Source: T1SED10-198M sp003554345 [NCBI: Candidatus Sumerlaeota bacterium] (GTDB taxonomy: Bacteria; Sumerlaeota; T1SED10-198M). From it: a stretch of 15,422 nt of DNA. The stretch spans positions 1 through 15,422 of the forward strand of contig PWGE01000075.1 of assembly GCA_003554345.1 (NCBI GenBank), written 5' to 3'. Within the stretch, counting starts at the first letter, position 1. Every line of letters starts with the position of its first letter. This document shows positions 7,244 through 14,021 of this stretch, piece by piece. The notes under the pieces are model-generated. The model saw only the letters and a list, made by a program, of their open reading frames with translations. It had not been told where the DNA came from and did not search any database. Position numbers and translations under genes: made by a program.

Positions 7244-7710
7244 GTAACAAACTCCCTGGCTGCTTTGAGGAGAAATTCCTCTGTAAAGGGTTCATATACC
7301 ACATGAAACTCCACACCGCCAAATTGATACCATAAAACCAGTTTACCCTGTTTAATCGTCCGTTTTTTCTCCCTGATAACCTTCAAGCGTTCAAGATAGA
7401 AAACTTTAAGAATATTCACATTGTAATACAGGGAAAAGCGGGAGGGAGAGGAAGTAAAATACTCCACCATTTCGCGGGCAATATTTTCCAGGCGTTGCCG
7501 ATCTTTTTTTGCCTGGCGTGGAGAATGACCTTTATGTTTCCAACGCGCTAAATATTGAAGGTCTGATTGTAATTTTGAGAAGCAGGCATAACACAGATCA
7601 AGCCTGGTCTCATCATTTTGCAGAAGAACCGGATGTTCGACCTCTCTGAGAGATGTCTCACATTCCCGACAGTTTACACGTGCCGACGAAAATTGATATT
7701 CCAGTTTCAT
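7240..7710 (-). CDS. Small protein with a CxxC/CxxC zinc-ribbon-like N-terminus, unknown function
   Basis: 156 residues, not recognised. Two CxxC knuckles, CREC (14-17) and CYAC (40-43), are 22 residues apart and probably bind one zinc ion. A strongly basic helical stretch follows (RWKHKGHSPRQAKKDRQRLE, about 56-75). The rest is mixed alpha/beta (FSLYYNVNILKVFYLERLKV, then KLVLWYQFGGVEFHVVYEPF). There is no signal peptide or membrane segment, so it is probably cytosolic and may bind nucleic acid or a protein partner. The ATG is four bases after the cyclase stop with AGG just upstream, so it is co-transcribed with the cyclase and is the last gene of the minus run. That position suggests a link to the cyclase, but nothing in the sequence proves one. 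Confidence 0.8.
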   Translation of the reverse strand: MKLEYQFSSARVNCRECETSLREVEHPVLLQNDETRLDLCYACFSKLQSDLQYLARWKHKGHSPRQAKKDRQRLENIAREMVEYFTSSPSRFSLYYNVNILKVFYLERLKVIREKKRTIKQGKLVLWYQFGGVEFHVVYEPFTEEFLLKAAREFVT

Positions 7711-7714
7711 AAGC

Positions 7715-9334
7715 CTATTTCACCGAATATATTCCAATAGTTTTCCCCCTGCCTCTCAGAGTCTGATGGCCATGAAAATGGAATGTTAAGCGCTCCATTC
7801 CATGACGCTCCAGCTCTTGCAGCGTGGTATCAGCAAGTAAAATCTCATTACTTTTTGCTTCAGAACTTAAACGTGACGCCACATTCACTGTATCTCCTAT
7901 CACGGTGTATTCAATATGACTTTGTGAACCAATATTACCCACAATAGCCGAACCCGAACAGATGCCAATACCCACTGAAAATCTGAGCAATCCCTTATCT
8001 GCAGCATACTGACAGTAATTTTGCATTTCTTCCCGCATATCACAGGCTGTCAGATAAACCTTTAACCCATGATTTTCGTCCTCAATAGGAGCTCCAAAAA
8101 ATGCCAGGAGACCATCACCATAAAATTTATCAATACAGCCATCATACTTGAAAATGATATCAAGCATCCTTTTAAAATACTCATTGAGGGAATCAATCAA
8201 AACCTGAGGATGAGATTCTTCCGCCAGGCTGGTAAAATCACGGATATCGACGAAAAGAACAGACACCTGTTTACGGACACCCCCCATTTCCATCATCCCC
8301 TTTTCCGACATAATCTCAGATACAATCTGGGGCGAAAAGTACCTCTCAAAATTCACTCGTATACGTTCCTCATTCTTAAATCTTTCAAAGAGCCGCCCGT
8401 CCTCAATGATAACGGCCGTTTGATTGGCCAGTATCTCAAATATGGTCACATCTTCCTGGGTATAATGATAGGTACGGGTAATATTATCAACGTACATGAC
8501 GCCAATAACATTTTTCTCAAACGTTATGGGAGAACAAATAGCTGAAATAATATTATGGGACACCACACTTTTCTGGCTTTTAAGTTCATCAAGGTCCAGG
8601 ATATTATCAATCTTTTTAATATTTCCGGTTCGGGCAACTTCCCGGGCAATACTCATGGAGGGGGCACCTGCAGGAACATCTTCATCTATTTGATAACTGA
8701 CCTTTATCCTTAACCGGGGGGGAGAGCCTTCATATAACATGATATACCCACGATCGCAATTCATAACCCGCATCGTAATCTTTAGCATCTCTTCAAGCCG
8801 CTTTTCCAGATCCATATGAGAAACAATGATGGTTGTACTTCGATATAAAGCCTTGAGGCGGGAATAAGCAACTTTCGCTTCCTGAATAGAAGATTCCAGA
8901 CGGGAGATAGTTCTGGTATTAACAGTTGTATCACCAAAAGACGTCTCTTTAAGAGTTTTAAGACGCTGGTTCATGTCTTCCAGTTTCCTGTCAATAATAT
9001 CACTATCCTTCAGAGAAGCAGCTTTTTCCCCTTTTTCATCCGATTTCAAACGAAATATCATGCGGTATTTACTGGCCTGGATCCTGTCTCCCTCCTTCAA
9101 AGGGGTTCGGTCGTTAATAATATATTTATTGAGATAGGTCCCATTGCTGCTGTTGCGGTCTTCTACTTCATATCCTTTTTCTGTCCTCAGGATTTGAAAA
9201 TGATACCCGGAAATACTTTTGTCAGGCAATATTAAATCATTATCCTTTTTTCTGCCCACCTTGAAGAGATCACAGGAAAATTCTATACGTCTTCTAAAAG
9301 AACCGCTGGCCGACTGAACAAATAAAAACGGCAT
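7715..9334 (-). CDS. FHA-GAF-class III adenylate cyclase
   Basis: Soluble 539-residue signalling enzyme predicted to make cAMP from ATP. An FHA domain (about 24-95) shows VGRKKDNDLIL, S42 and H45 and SSNGTYLN (62-69). A helical linker spans about 100-170 and a GAF domain about 175-315. The class III cyclase domain runs from 355 to the end. Metal-binding aspartates are D363 (FVDIRDF) and D407 (FYGDG). Substrate selectors K403 (DKFYGD) and T477 (EYTVIGD) favour ATP over GTP. Transition-state residues are N484 and R488 (TVNVASRL). All catalytic residues are present, so the enzyme should be active as a homodimer. AAGGA lies 10 bases before the ATG, and the gene starts 18 bases after the upstream stop. 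The FHA recognition loop reads SGYH instead of the usual SRxH. Substrate choice is inferred from the two selector residues. Confidence 0.93.
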   Translation of the reverse strand: MPFLFVQSASGSFRRRIEFSCDLFKVGRKKDNDLILPDKSISGYHFQILRTEKGYEVEDRNSSNGTYLNKYIINDRTPLKEGDRIQASKYRMIFRLKSDEKGEKAASLKDSDIIDRKLEDMNQRLKTLKETSFGDTTVNTRTISRLESSIQEAKVAYSRLKALYRSTTIIVSHMDLEKRLEEMLKITMRVMNCDRGYIMLYEGSPPRLRIKVSYQIDEDVPAGAPSMSIAREVARTGNIKKIDNILDLDELKSQKSVVSHNIISAICSPITFEKNVIGVMYVDNITRTYHYTQEDVTIFEILANQTAVIIEDGRLFERFKNEERIRVNFERYFSPQIVSEIMSEKGMMEMGGVRKQVSVLFVDIRDFTSLAEESHPQVLIDSLNEYFKRMLDIIFKYDGCIDKFYGDGLLAFFGAPIEDENHGLKVYLTACDMREEMQNYCQYAADKGLLRFSVGIGICSGSAIVGNIGSQSHIEYTVIGDTVNVASRLSSEAKSNEILLADTTLQELERHGMERLTFHFHGHQTLRGRGKTIGIYSVK

Positions 9335-9352
9335 GCCGTATGCATCCTTTCT

Positions 9353-10810
9353 CTACTCATTCTCATTATTTATAATATAACAAAATAAATCATCCTGGTA
9401 AGAAAATTGATAGCCAGCGACCTGCCTGCCTTCTTTCTGAACCTCTTCAATAAGGGTAAGGGGAAACATATCATCCCTTATCCGTCCTTCCTGTTCAACC
9501 GGGAAATTAAAAATAACCTTATATTCAGGATAGCCGTGAAGATATTCCATCAGAAGGCTGGCATTCCATAATCCCTGCCTGTGAAGCTGCGTAAGTACAA
9601 AAGGCTGAAAAACCACCTCTTTTCCAGCCATCAGGAGAACACCACCATCATAACTCACAACCGGATAAGGATACTCATGAATGTCCCTCTCCAGCCTGCG
9701 ATAGGTGAGTATATCTGAAGCTTCCGGACGTCTTCTCCATTCAAACCTTCTCATGAAACAGAGATTTCCCAAAAAAGCAATTAATAATATATATATGACT
9801 GCTTTTCTCCAGCTTCTGGTTTCCCATCCGGCAGCCAGAGATATAACCAGTATCATAGATATATACCATTCCATCAGATAATTCACGGCAGATCCCACCT
9901 TGCTGATGGTCAGAACAAATAAAGTCGCAAAGAATGAGAAAAGTACGATAAGCAGTATCCATTCTTTTTCTTTATAATGCTGTTTCAACAGGCAATATAG
10001 TCCGAACAACCAGGCAAGAATATAGAAGGTTGAAAACCGATACAAATGACGAAACCACACCATCACATTTGACACAAGAAGTTCGTTCCGATTTCCGATG
10101 ACAGTATGCCAGAAAAATTCTCCCCCTGTCAACAGCTGAAAAATTACCAGCAAAATAAAACAACCTACAAGCCAGAAAATAAAGGTTTTTTCCCAGCGGC
10201 GGTTACCGGTAAGTATTCCCCCCAGAAAAATGGCGGCAGGTAAAGGCAAAAGGGTCTGTCGGGTATACACTGCCAGTATCAAAAAAAGGGCGCTCAGGAA
10301 GGGAGGAGCCTTTTCCCAGCGCAGAAAGGTCAGCCCCCCCATAAGAAAAAATAATGCCAGCATATCTACCCGATATAAGCCACTCCAGAGATGAAAACTA
10401 TAAGTTGTCAGCAAAATAAAGGGGAAAATCAATACCATCCTGTTCCTAAGAGGAAATAGAAAAAGGAAAAAGACCGAGAAAAAAACTATCCCCAGGGTGG
10501 CAATAACAGAGACCAGCCGGCCGGTCACAAAACTTATCTCTGCATTTTCAAACAAAGACACTATCACGGGATATACCGGGGGATAATTGATCAAAAGGAA
10601 TGGTGCTTCTTCTACAGAAGAGTAAAGATCAAATACCGACCAGCTATTTTGAAGGAGATAAGCCTGATTCAACACAAAACTTTCGCCATAATCTACCAGG
10701 TAATCAAAACGAACTATAGCAAAAATATAAGAAAAATAATAATATAAATGATACCCCAGAAAAATGATGAGGACGGCATTAAAAAGGTAAAAAAGCAGTT
10801 TTCTCTTCAT
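9353..10810 (-). CDS. Polytopic GT-C-type glycosyltransferase (ArnT/PMT-like)
   Basis: 485 residues with about ten or eleven membrane segments and a soluble C-terminal domain of about 130 residues. It probably transfers a sugar from a polyprenyl-phosphate donor on the outer face of the cytoplasmic membrane. The first non-cytoplasmic loop carries acidic DYGE (D40, E43), the usual place of the GT-C catalytic acid, followed by INYPPVYP (74-81). YRVDMLALFFLMGGL and AVYTRQTLLPLPAAIFLGG match the inner helices of ArnT-like proteins. Acceptor and sugar are unknown. The ATG overlaps the thiL stop (ATGA) without a Shine-Dalgarno, so it is translationally coupled. The cyclase gene starts 18 bases downstream. 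It is unrelated at close range to the GT-C-like protein at 3724-5070. Confidence 0.82.
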   Translation of the reverse strand: MKRKLLFYLFNAVLIIFLGYHLYYYFSYIFAIVRFDYLVDYGESFVLNQAYLLQNSWSVFDLYSSVEEAPFLLINYPPVYPVIVSLFENAEISFVTGRLVSVIATLGIVFFSVFFLFLFPLRNRMVLIFPFILLTTYSFHLWSGLYRVDMLALFFLMGGLTFLRWEKAPPFLSALFLILAVYTRQTLLPLPAAIFLGGILTGNRRWEKTFIFWLVGCFILLVIFQLLTGGEFFWHTVIGNRNELLVSNVMVWFRHLYRFSTFYILAWLFGLYCLLKQHYKEKEWILLIVLFSFFATLFVLTISKVGSAVNYLMEWYISMILVISLAAGWETRSWRKAVIYILLIAFLGNLCFMRRFEWRRRPEASDILTYRRLERDIHEYPYPVVSYDGGVLLMAGKEVVFQPFVLTQLHRQGLWNASLLMEYLHGYPEYKVIFNFPVEQEGRIRDDMFPLTLIEEVQKEGRQVAGYQFSYQDDLFCYIINNENE

Positions 10811-11775
10811 GAAAAATGCTTGAAATAATTGTTAAACTCATCGGTTCTTTCGGAACCATGCCATGTAATAATGAAAGGGCGTCCCTGGTAAGAGAGCACT
10901 TTACCGGCGAACAGCAATTCCATTTCAGGCGGGGGTTCTTCTCGAAAAGCCAGTAAAAGCTGATAATCCTCTCCACAGCTAAAAACACTTTGAGCAGGGT
11001 CTATTTTCTGATCCTCAAAGAATGTTTTCACCGATTGAGGAATCAGTTTCTCTCCCTGAATAGAAAGCGTATAGTCCTTTGAACCCATTAATTCCAGAGT
11101 TTCTATGAAACTATCACTCAAATCAACAGAAGCCACAGGAAATCTTCCCAGGCGATGCATAGTCTGCACCACATGGTAGGGCAAAGAAGGGGCGTAATGT
11201 GCCTGTCGAAACCTTTCTTCCAGGGGATGGCGCTTTTTCTTCTCCTGAAGAAAAAGGCCGGCACTGCTTAAACCAAGGGGGCCGGTAAGATACAGTGTGT
11301 CGCCCACCTCTAATCCAGAGCGGGATAACCACGGGGTGTCGCTAACCTTATGACCCAGAACAGTCACGCTCAGACAGAGCTTATCACAGCGAAAAACATC
11401 ACCACCCACCAGATAAGAATCATATTGCTCCAGGACTTCTTTCATACCGGAAAGTACTTTTTTTACGTCCTGCAGGGTATAAGAGAGGGGAATGCCAAGG
11501 CCGAGCACAAAATAATAGGGGGCTAACACCCCCTTTGCCAATAAGTCGCTGATATTTACCAGAAAAGCTTTTTTCCCAACCAGGAAGAGGGAATCCTGAT
11601 CATCAATGCGAAAATGGACATCCTCATATAACACATCACAGGCAACCACCACCTCTTCCAGGTCGGTTAAACAGGCAGCGTCATCACCTATACCCTTTAC
11701 GATATGTGATGAGGAACGGCAAAAATAATGCTTCAGGTAATCTATTATTTCCCGTTCAAGACTCTTGGGTCCCAT
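10807..11775 (-). CDS. thiL: Thiamine-monophosphate kinase ThiL
   Basis: Phosphorylates thiamine monophosphate with ATP to thiamine diphosphate, the last step of cofactor synthesis. At 322 residues it has the normal length for the PurM/ThiL ATP-binding family. Motifs: GIGDDAA (28-34, Mg-binding aspartates), DVLYEDVHF (47-55), GKKAFLVNISDLLAKGVLAP (67-86), then LVGGDVF and LSVTVLGH. Later come RSGLEVGDTLYLTGPLG and SVDLSDSFIETLELMGS. The last normally reads DxSDG; here Ser replaces the Gly, and the effect is unknown. The ATG lies inside the 3' end of the HU-like gene (20-base overlap) with AAGG six bases upstream. Co-transcribed with hslV, the HU-like gene and the downstream GT-C gene. Its product is needed by IorA, encoded in this window. 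Confidence 0.93.
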   Translation of the reverse strand: MGPKSLEREIIDYLKHYFCRSSSHIVKGIGDDAACLTDLEEVVVACDVLYEDVHFRIDDQDSLFLVGKKAFLVNISDLLAKGVLAPYYFVLGLGIPLSYTLQDVKKVLSGMKEVLEQYDSYLVGGDVFRCDKLCLSVTVLGHKVSDTPWLSRSGLEVGDTLYLTGPLGLSSAGLFLQEKKKRHPLEERFRQAHYAPSLPYHVVQTMHRLGRFPVASVDLSDSFIETLELMGSKDYTLSIQGEKLIPQSVKTFFEDQKIDPAQSVFSCGEDYQLLLAFREEPPPEMELLFAGKVLSYQGRPFIITWHGSERTDEFNNYFKHFS

Positions 11776-12043
11776 TTAAAGCCTTGAGCACATTACGGCC
11801 GGCTCGAAAAAATATCCAGCGCTGAGCCGGAATAGGTACCGGAATGTTTTTCTTCACATTGCGTCCTACTTTCTCACTCCGCCATCTGGCTTCAAATACC
11901 CCAAAGTTTCGAACTTCAATACGTTTTCCCTCGATCAGGGATTCAGTAATTTCTTCAAGAAGCATGTCTACAAGTTTCCTCACTTCTACTTGAGTCATCC
12001 CGAGTTTGTCAGACATCTTCTTAACAAGTTCACTCTTATTCAT
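11756..12043 (-). CDS. HU/IHF-family DNA-binding protein
   Basis: Small nucleoid protein of 95 residues that bends DNA as a dimer. The N-terminal helices (MNKSELVKKMSDKLGMTQVE) and strand RIEVRNFGVFEARWRSEKVGRN are typical. The beta-arm reads RNVKKNIPVPIPAQR, and the C-terminus (FRAGRNVLKALNG) closes the fold. At the arm tip, where HU and IHF normally have RNP with a proline that intercalates into DNA, this protein has RNV. GGAGGAG stands seven bases before the ATG at 12043, the best Shine-Dalgarno in the run. It overlaps the hslV stop. It could be an HU, an IHF subunit or a diverged paralogue; the sequence alone does not decide. Confidence 0.92.
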   Translation of the reverse strand: MNKSELVKKMSDKLGMTQVEVRKLVDMLLEEITESLIEGKRIEVRNFGVFEARWRSEKVGRNVKKNIPVPIPAQRWIFFRAGRNVLKALNGTQES

Positions 12044-12056
12044 TGCATTACTCCTC

Positions 12057-12587
12057 CTATTCTAATGTTTCCGTAGATATCTGTTCATTGGTATATATAC
12101 AAATATTAGCGGTAATCTTTAATGCTTCCTGCACAATATCCTTTGCTTCCAGAGATGAAAAGCGAAGCAGGGAACGAGCAGAAGCCAGCGCATAGGGTCC
12201 GCCGGAACCAATGGCCACCAGGTTTTCTTCGGGTTCAATAACATCACCTGTACCAGAAATTAAGTAAATATTATCCCTGTCACATACTATCATCAATGCT
12301 TCCAGGCGTCGCAAAGCTTTATCCATACGCCACTCTTTTGCCAGCTCTACAGCAGCTCGTGGCAGATTACCCGACAACTCATTGAGTTTCCCCTCAAATC
12401 GCTCGAAAAGGGTCAGAGCATCGGCTGAAGATCCGGCAAATCCCACAAGCACCTTTCCGTCATATATCCGGCGAATTTTGCGGGCATTGTTCTTCATAAC
12501 CGTATTCCCCAGTGTAACCTGACCATCTCCACCTATGACCGCTTTTCCGTCTTTTACCAGCGCCATAACTGTCGTTGAGCGAAACAA
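12057..12587 (-). CDS. hslV: HslV (ClpQ) peptidase subunit
   Basis: Proteasome-like N-terminal threonine protease that forms a double hexamer and degrades proteins fed by the HslU ATPase. From the TTG at 12587 the protein is 176 residues, the same length as E. coli HslV, and starts [12 protein letters not shown]. Cleavage before T5 would expose the catalytic Thr. [78 protein letters not shown] and NICIYTNE are family hallmarks. An ATG 36 codons upstream (12695) gives a longer frame. The TTG is preferred because AAGGAG lies eight bases before it and homologues have only a short propeptide. No hslU follows; an HU-like gene does. HslU must be encoded elsewhere or be absent. Confidence 0.94.
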   Translation of the reverse strand: MFRSTTVMALVKDGKAVIGGDGQVTLGNTVMKNNARKIRRIYDGKVLVGFAGSSADALTLFERFEGKLNELSGNLPRAAVELAKEWRMDKALRRLEALMIVCDRDNIYLISGTGDVIEPEENLVAIGSGGPYALASARSLLRFSSLEAKDIVQEALKITANICIYTNEQISTETLE

Positions 12588-12595
12588 AATATCCA

Positions 12596-12601
12596 CTCCT
12601 T
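12596..12601 (-). promoter_or_regulatory. Ribosome-binding site that sets the hslV TTG start
   Basis: The minus strand reads AAGGAG, followed by eight bases and TTG (12587-12585). The alternative ATG at 12695 has AGGAG only one base before it, which is too close. This decides for the short, family-typical HslV. Confidence 0.75.
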
Positions 12602-12617
12602 TGCTTTCTTGCTCTAA

Positions 12618-12634
12618 ATAACATAGTATGTTAT
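12618..12634. repeat. 17-bp perfect palindrome in the hslV leader
   Basis: ATAACATAGTATGTTAT: 8-base arms around a single central base, 31 bases upstream of the hslV TTG. The arms are AT-only apart from one C or G each, and no T-run follows, so a terminator is unlikely. It has the look of a dimeric repressor operator. It does not match CIRCE or the CtsR repeat. I see no confident -35/-10 pair around it. Confidence 0.45.
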
Positions 12635-12725
12635 CAAGTTCCTGCTGAAAAGCAATGTATTTAATAACTTTTCTTGCCTTTTCAAAACGTTTCATACTCC
12701 TGTTTTGATCACATGACAGGATGGG

Positions 12726-13448
12726 TCACTTCCTGAGTACTACGACTACCTGATAGGCAAACAAAGAGGGAAAAAGAACTGCCAGGAAATATTGAAAGCG
12801 ACAATATACTTTTCTGGTGGGTAACAAAATACGAGCAAAAAAGTACAGAAGAGAACGATGATTAAAAAATAACTTGCCTACATATCTTTTTTTTTCAATA
12901 TGAAAGCCAAGTTCTTTCATTTCTTTTTGAAAAGAGGCAACAGAAAAAAAACGGCAATGAGAGGAATCCCAGATGCCTTCATTTTGACATTCAAAGCTTC
13001 CAAATACAATATTTTTTCTTGATAAAAAGTGCTGGACATTAGGAACACTCAAAATAATCTTTCCCCCCTTTTTTAAATAAGCTCTTATTTCTTTCAACAG
13101 GGCCGGTCCGTTTTTAAGATGCTCATATATGTCACCCATGACGATATAATCGAATGTCCTTCCCCCCAGGGCATCTCGCAAATCAGAAAATCCTTTATAA
13201 TAATCAGCTTCTAAATTAATATAACACGTTTCATCTATTTTGGCTGAGGCTTTTTTGAGGGCTTCGACATTATAATCAATACCTGATACCTGACAATCCT
13301 TATCTTTCTTCAATCTTTCACCCAGATTGCCGGTATCACATCCGATATCTAAAACTGTTGAACCAGGAGATATAAATGAATAGATCCATTCCGGACTATC
13401 CAGATTCCCCTTCTTGAATATGTTATCATAAGAGTTACATTCCCGCAT
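12726..13448 (-). CDS. Class I SAM-dependent methyltransferase
   Basis: Methyltransferase of unknown substrate, 240 residues from ATG 13448. Motif I is VLDIGCDTGNLGERL near residue 33. The acidic end of the second strand is SGIDYN. FDYIVMGDIYEHLKN matches motif post-I/II, and LKKGGKIILSVPNVQHFLSR matches motif III. The domain is of the Methyltransf_23/UbiG-like kind. The C-terminal 50 residues are aromatic and basic (RSLLYFFARILLPTRKVYCR), perhaps membrane-associated. The frame allows an ATG six codons earlier (13466), but AGGGGA stands seven bases before the ATG at 13448, so that one is chosen. It lies 138 bases upstream of hslV. Similar enzymes often sit in glycan or O-antigen loci, which would suit the glycosyltransferases nearby; that is an inference. 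Confidence 0.88.
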   Translation of the reverse strand: MRECNSYDNIFKKGNLDSPEWIYSFISPGSTVLDIGCDTGNLGERLKKDKDCQVSGIDYNVEALKKASAKIDETCYINLEADYYKGFSDLRDALGGRTFDYIVMGDIYEHLKNGPALLKEIRAYLKKGGKIILSVPNVQHFLSRKNIVFGSFECQNEGIWDSSHCRFFSVASFQKEMKELGFHIEKKRYVGKLFFNHRSLLYFFARILLPTRKVYCRFQYFLAVLFPSLFAYQVVVVLRK

Positions 13449-13455
13449 AAGAACA

Positions 13456-13461
13456 TCCCCT
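13456..13461 (-). promoter_or_regulatory. Ribosome-binding site of the methyltransferase gene
   Basis: AGGGGA on the minus strand, seven bases before the ATG at 13448-13446. It falls after the alternative upstream ATG at 13466, so it favours the shorter protein. Confidence 0.65.
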
Positions 13462-13952
13462 GGCATGAGTTACTATGGTAAGGGTGACATCTTTTACTCT
13501 GTTAGCCTCTACAGGTCCACTGAAGCCTGTATAATCCGTATAAGATAATTTCACCACTTCTGACCCGTTTACTACATGATTTATTTTACATGATATACAT
13601 TTATCAGGTATTTGCAATAACTGACGGTTTTTACAGGATATTCTTTTCTGTCAGAACCGGGAAAAGAATGACCATAACCAGAAAGAATCGTATTAATGTA
13701 TTACCAGAAGATTGTTTAAAATTTCCCGTAACCAGTATTTTATGAAGATATTTTCCCAAAGGGCCCTGCTATCTGTCTTCAGGGAATATGCTTCAGAATG
13801 TTTGTGAATATTTTACTGATTATCAAAAAATACCATGGGCATTCTAAATCGAAAAAAAACAGCACATAGAACTCCTTTACATAAGCGTTCTTTCGAGAAA
13901 CCATGCCGTCATTATCAAGTAGTATTTCACTCTATCTGCAATTACCGTCAAA
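13462..13952. other. Divergent intergenic region between the methyltransferase and iorA
   Basis: About 490 bases of AT-rich sequence with no convincing intact gene on either strand. On the minus strand a frame (13617-13435) encodes a peptide with a pattern (HVVNGSEVVKLSY, then ANRVKDVTLTIVT) that recalls the C-terminal part of type IV minor pilins. It has only a TTG start, no Shine-Dalgarno, and a stop two codons upstream of the matching region's natural beginning is not excluded. It may be a decayed pilin fragment or chance. The rest shows no tRNA, riboswitch or terminator that I can recognise. Confidence 0.4.
13590..13617 (-). promoter_or_regulatory. Candidate promoter for the methyltransferase gene
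   Basis: The minus strand has TTGCAA (13617-13612, four of six) and TATCAT (13595-13590, five of six) 16 bases apart. It would leave a leader of about 135 bases before the ATG at 13448. Plausible but not strong; it may also serve the genes downstream from hslV. Confidence 0.35.
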
Positions 13953-13980
13953 TTGACAATAACAGGGAAAACATTATAAT
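13953..13980 (+). promoter_or_regulatory. Consensus sigma-70 promoter of iorA
   Basis: TTGACA (13953-13958) and TATAAT (13975-13980) are exact consensus hexamers with a 16-base spacer. Transcription would start near 13987, giving a leader of about 35 bases before the GTG. This suggests strong, largely constitutive expression. Confidence 0.85.
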
Positions 13981-14021
13981 AATATCACATTCATAAAAGC
14001 GAAAAGGAGACTACCCTCATT

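Noticed and set aside
7107-7322. 71-codon minus-strand frame spanning the convergent junction
   Set aside because: It overlaps the GT2 gene antisense and the CxxC gene in another frame, with no Shine-Dalgarno and no domain.
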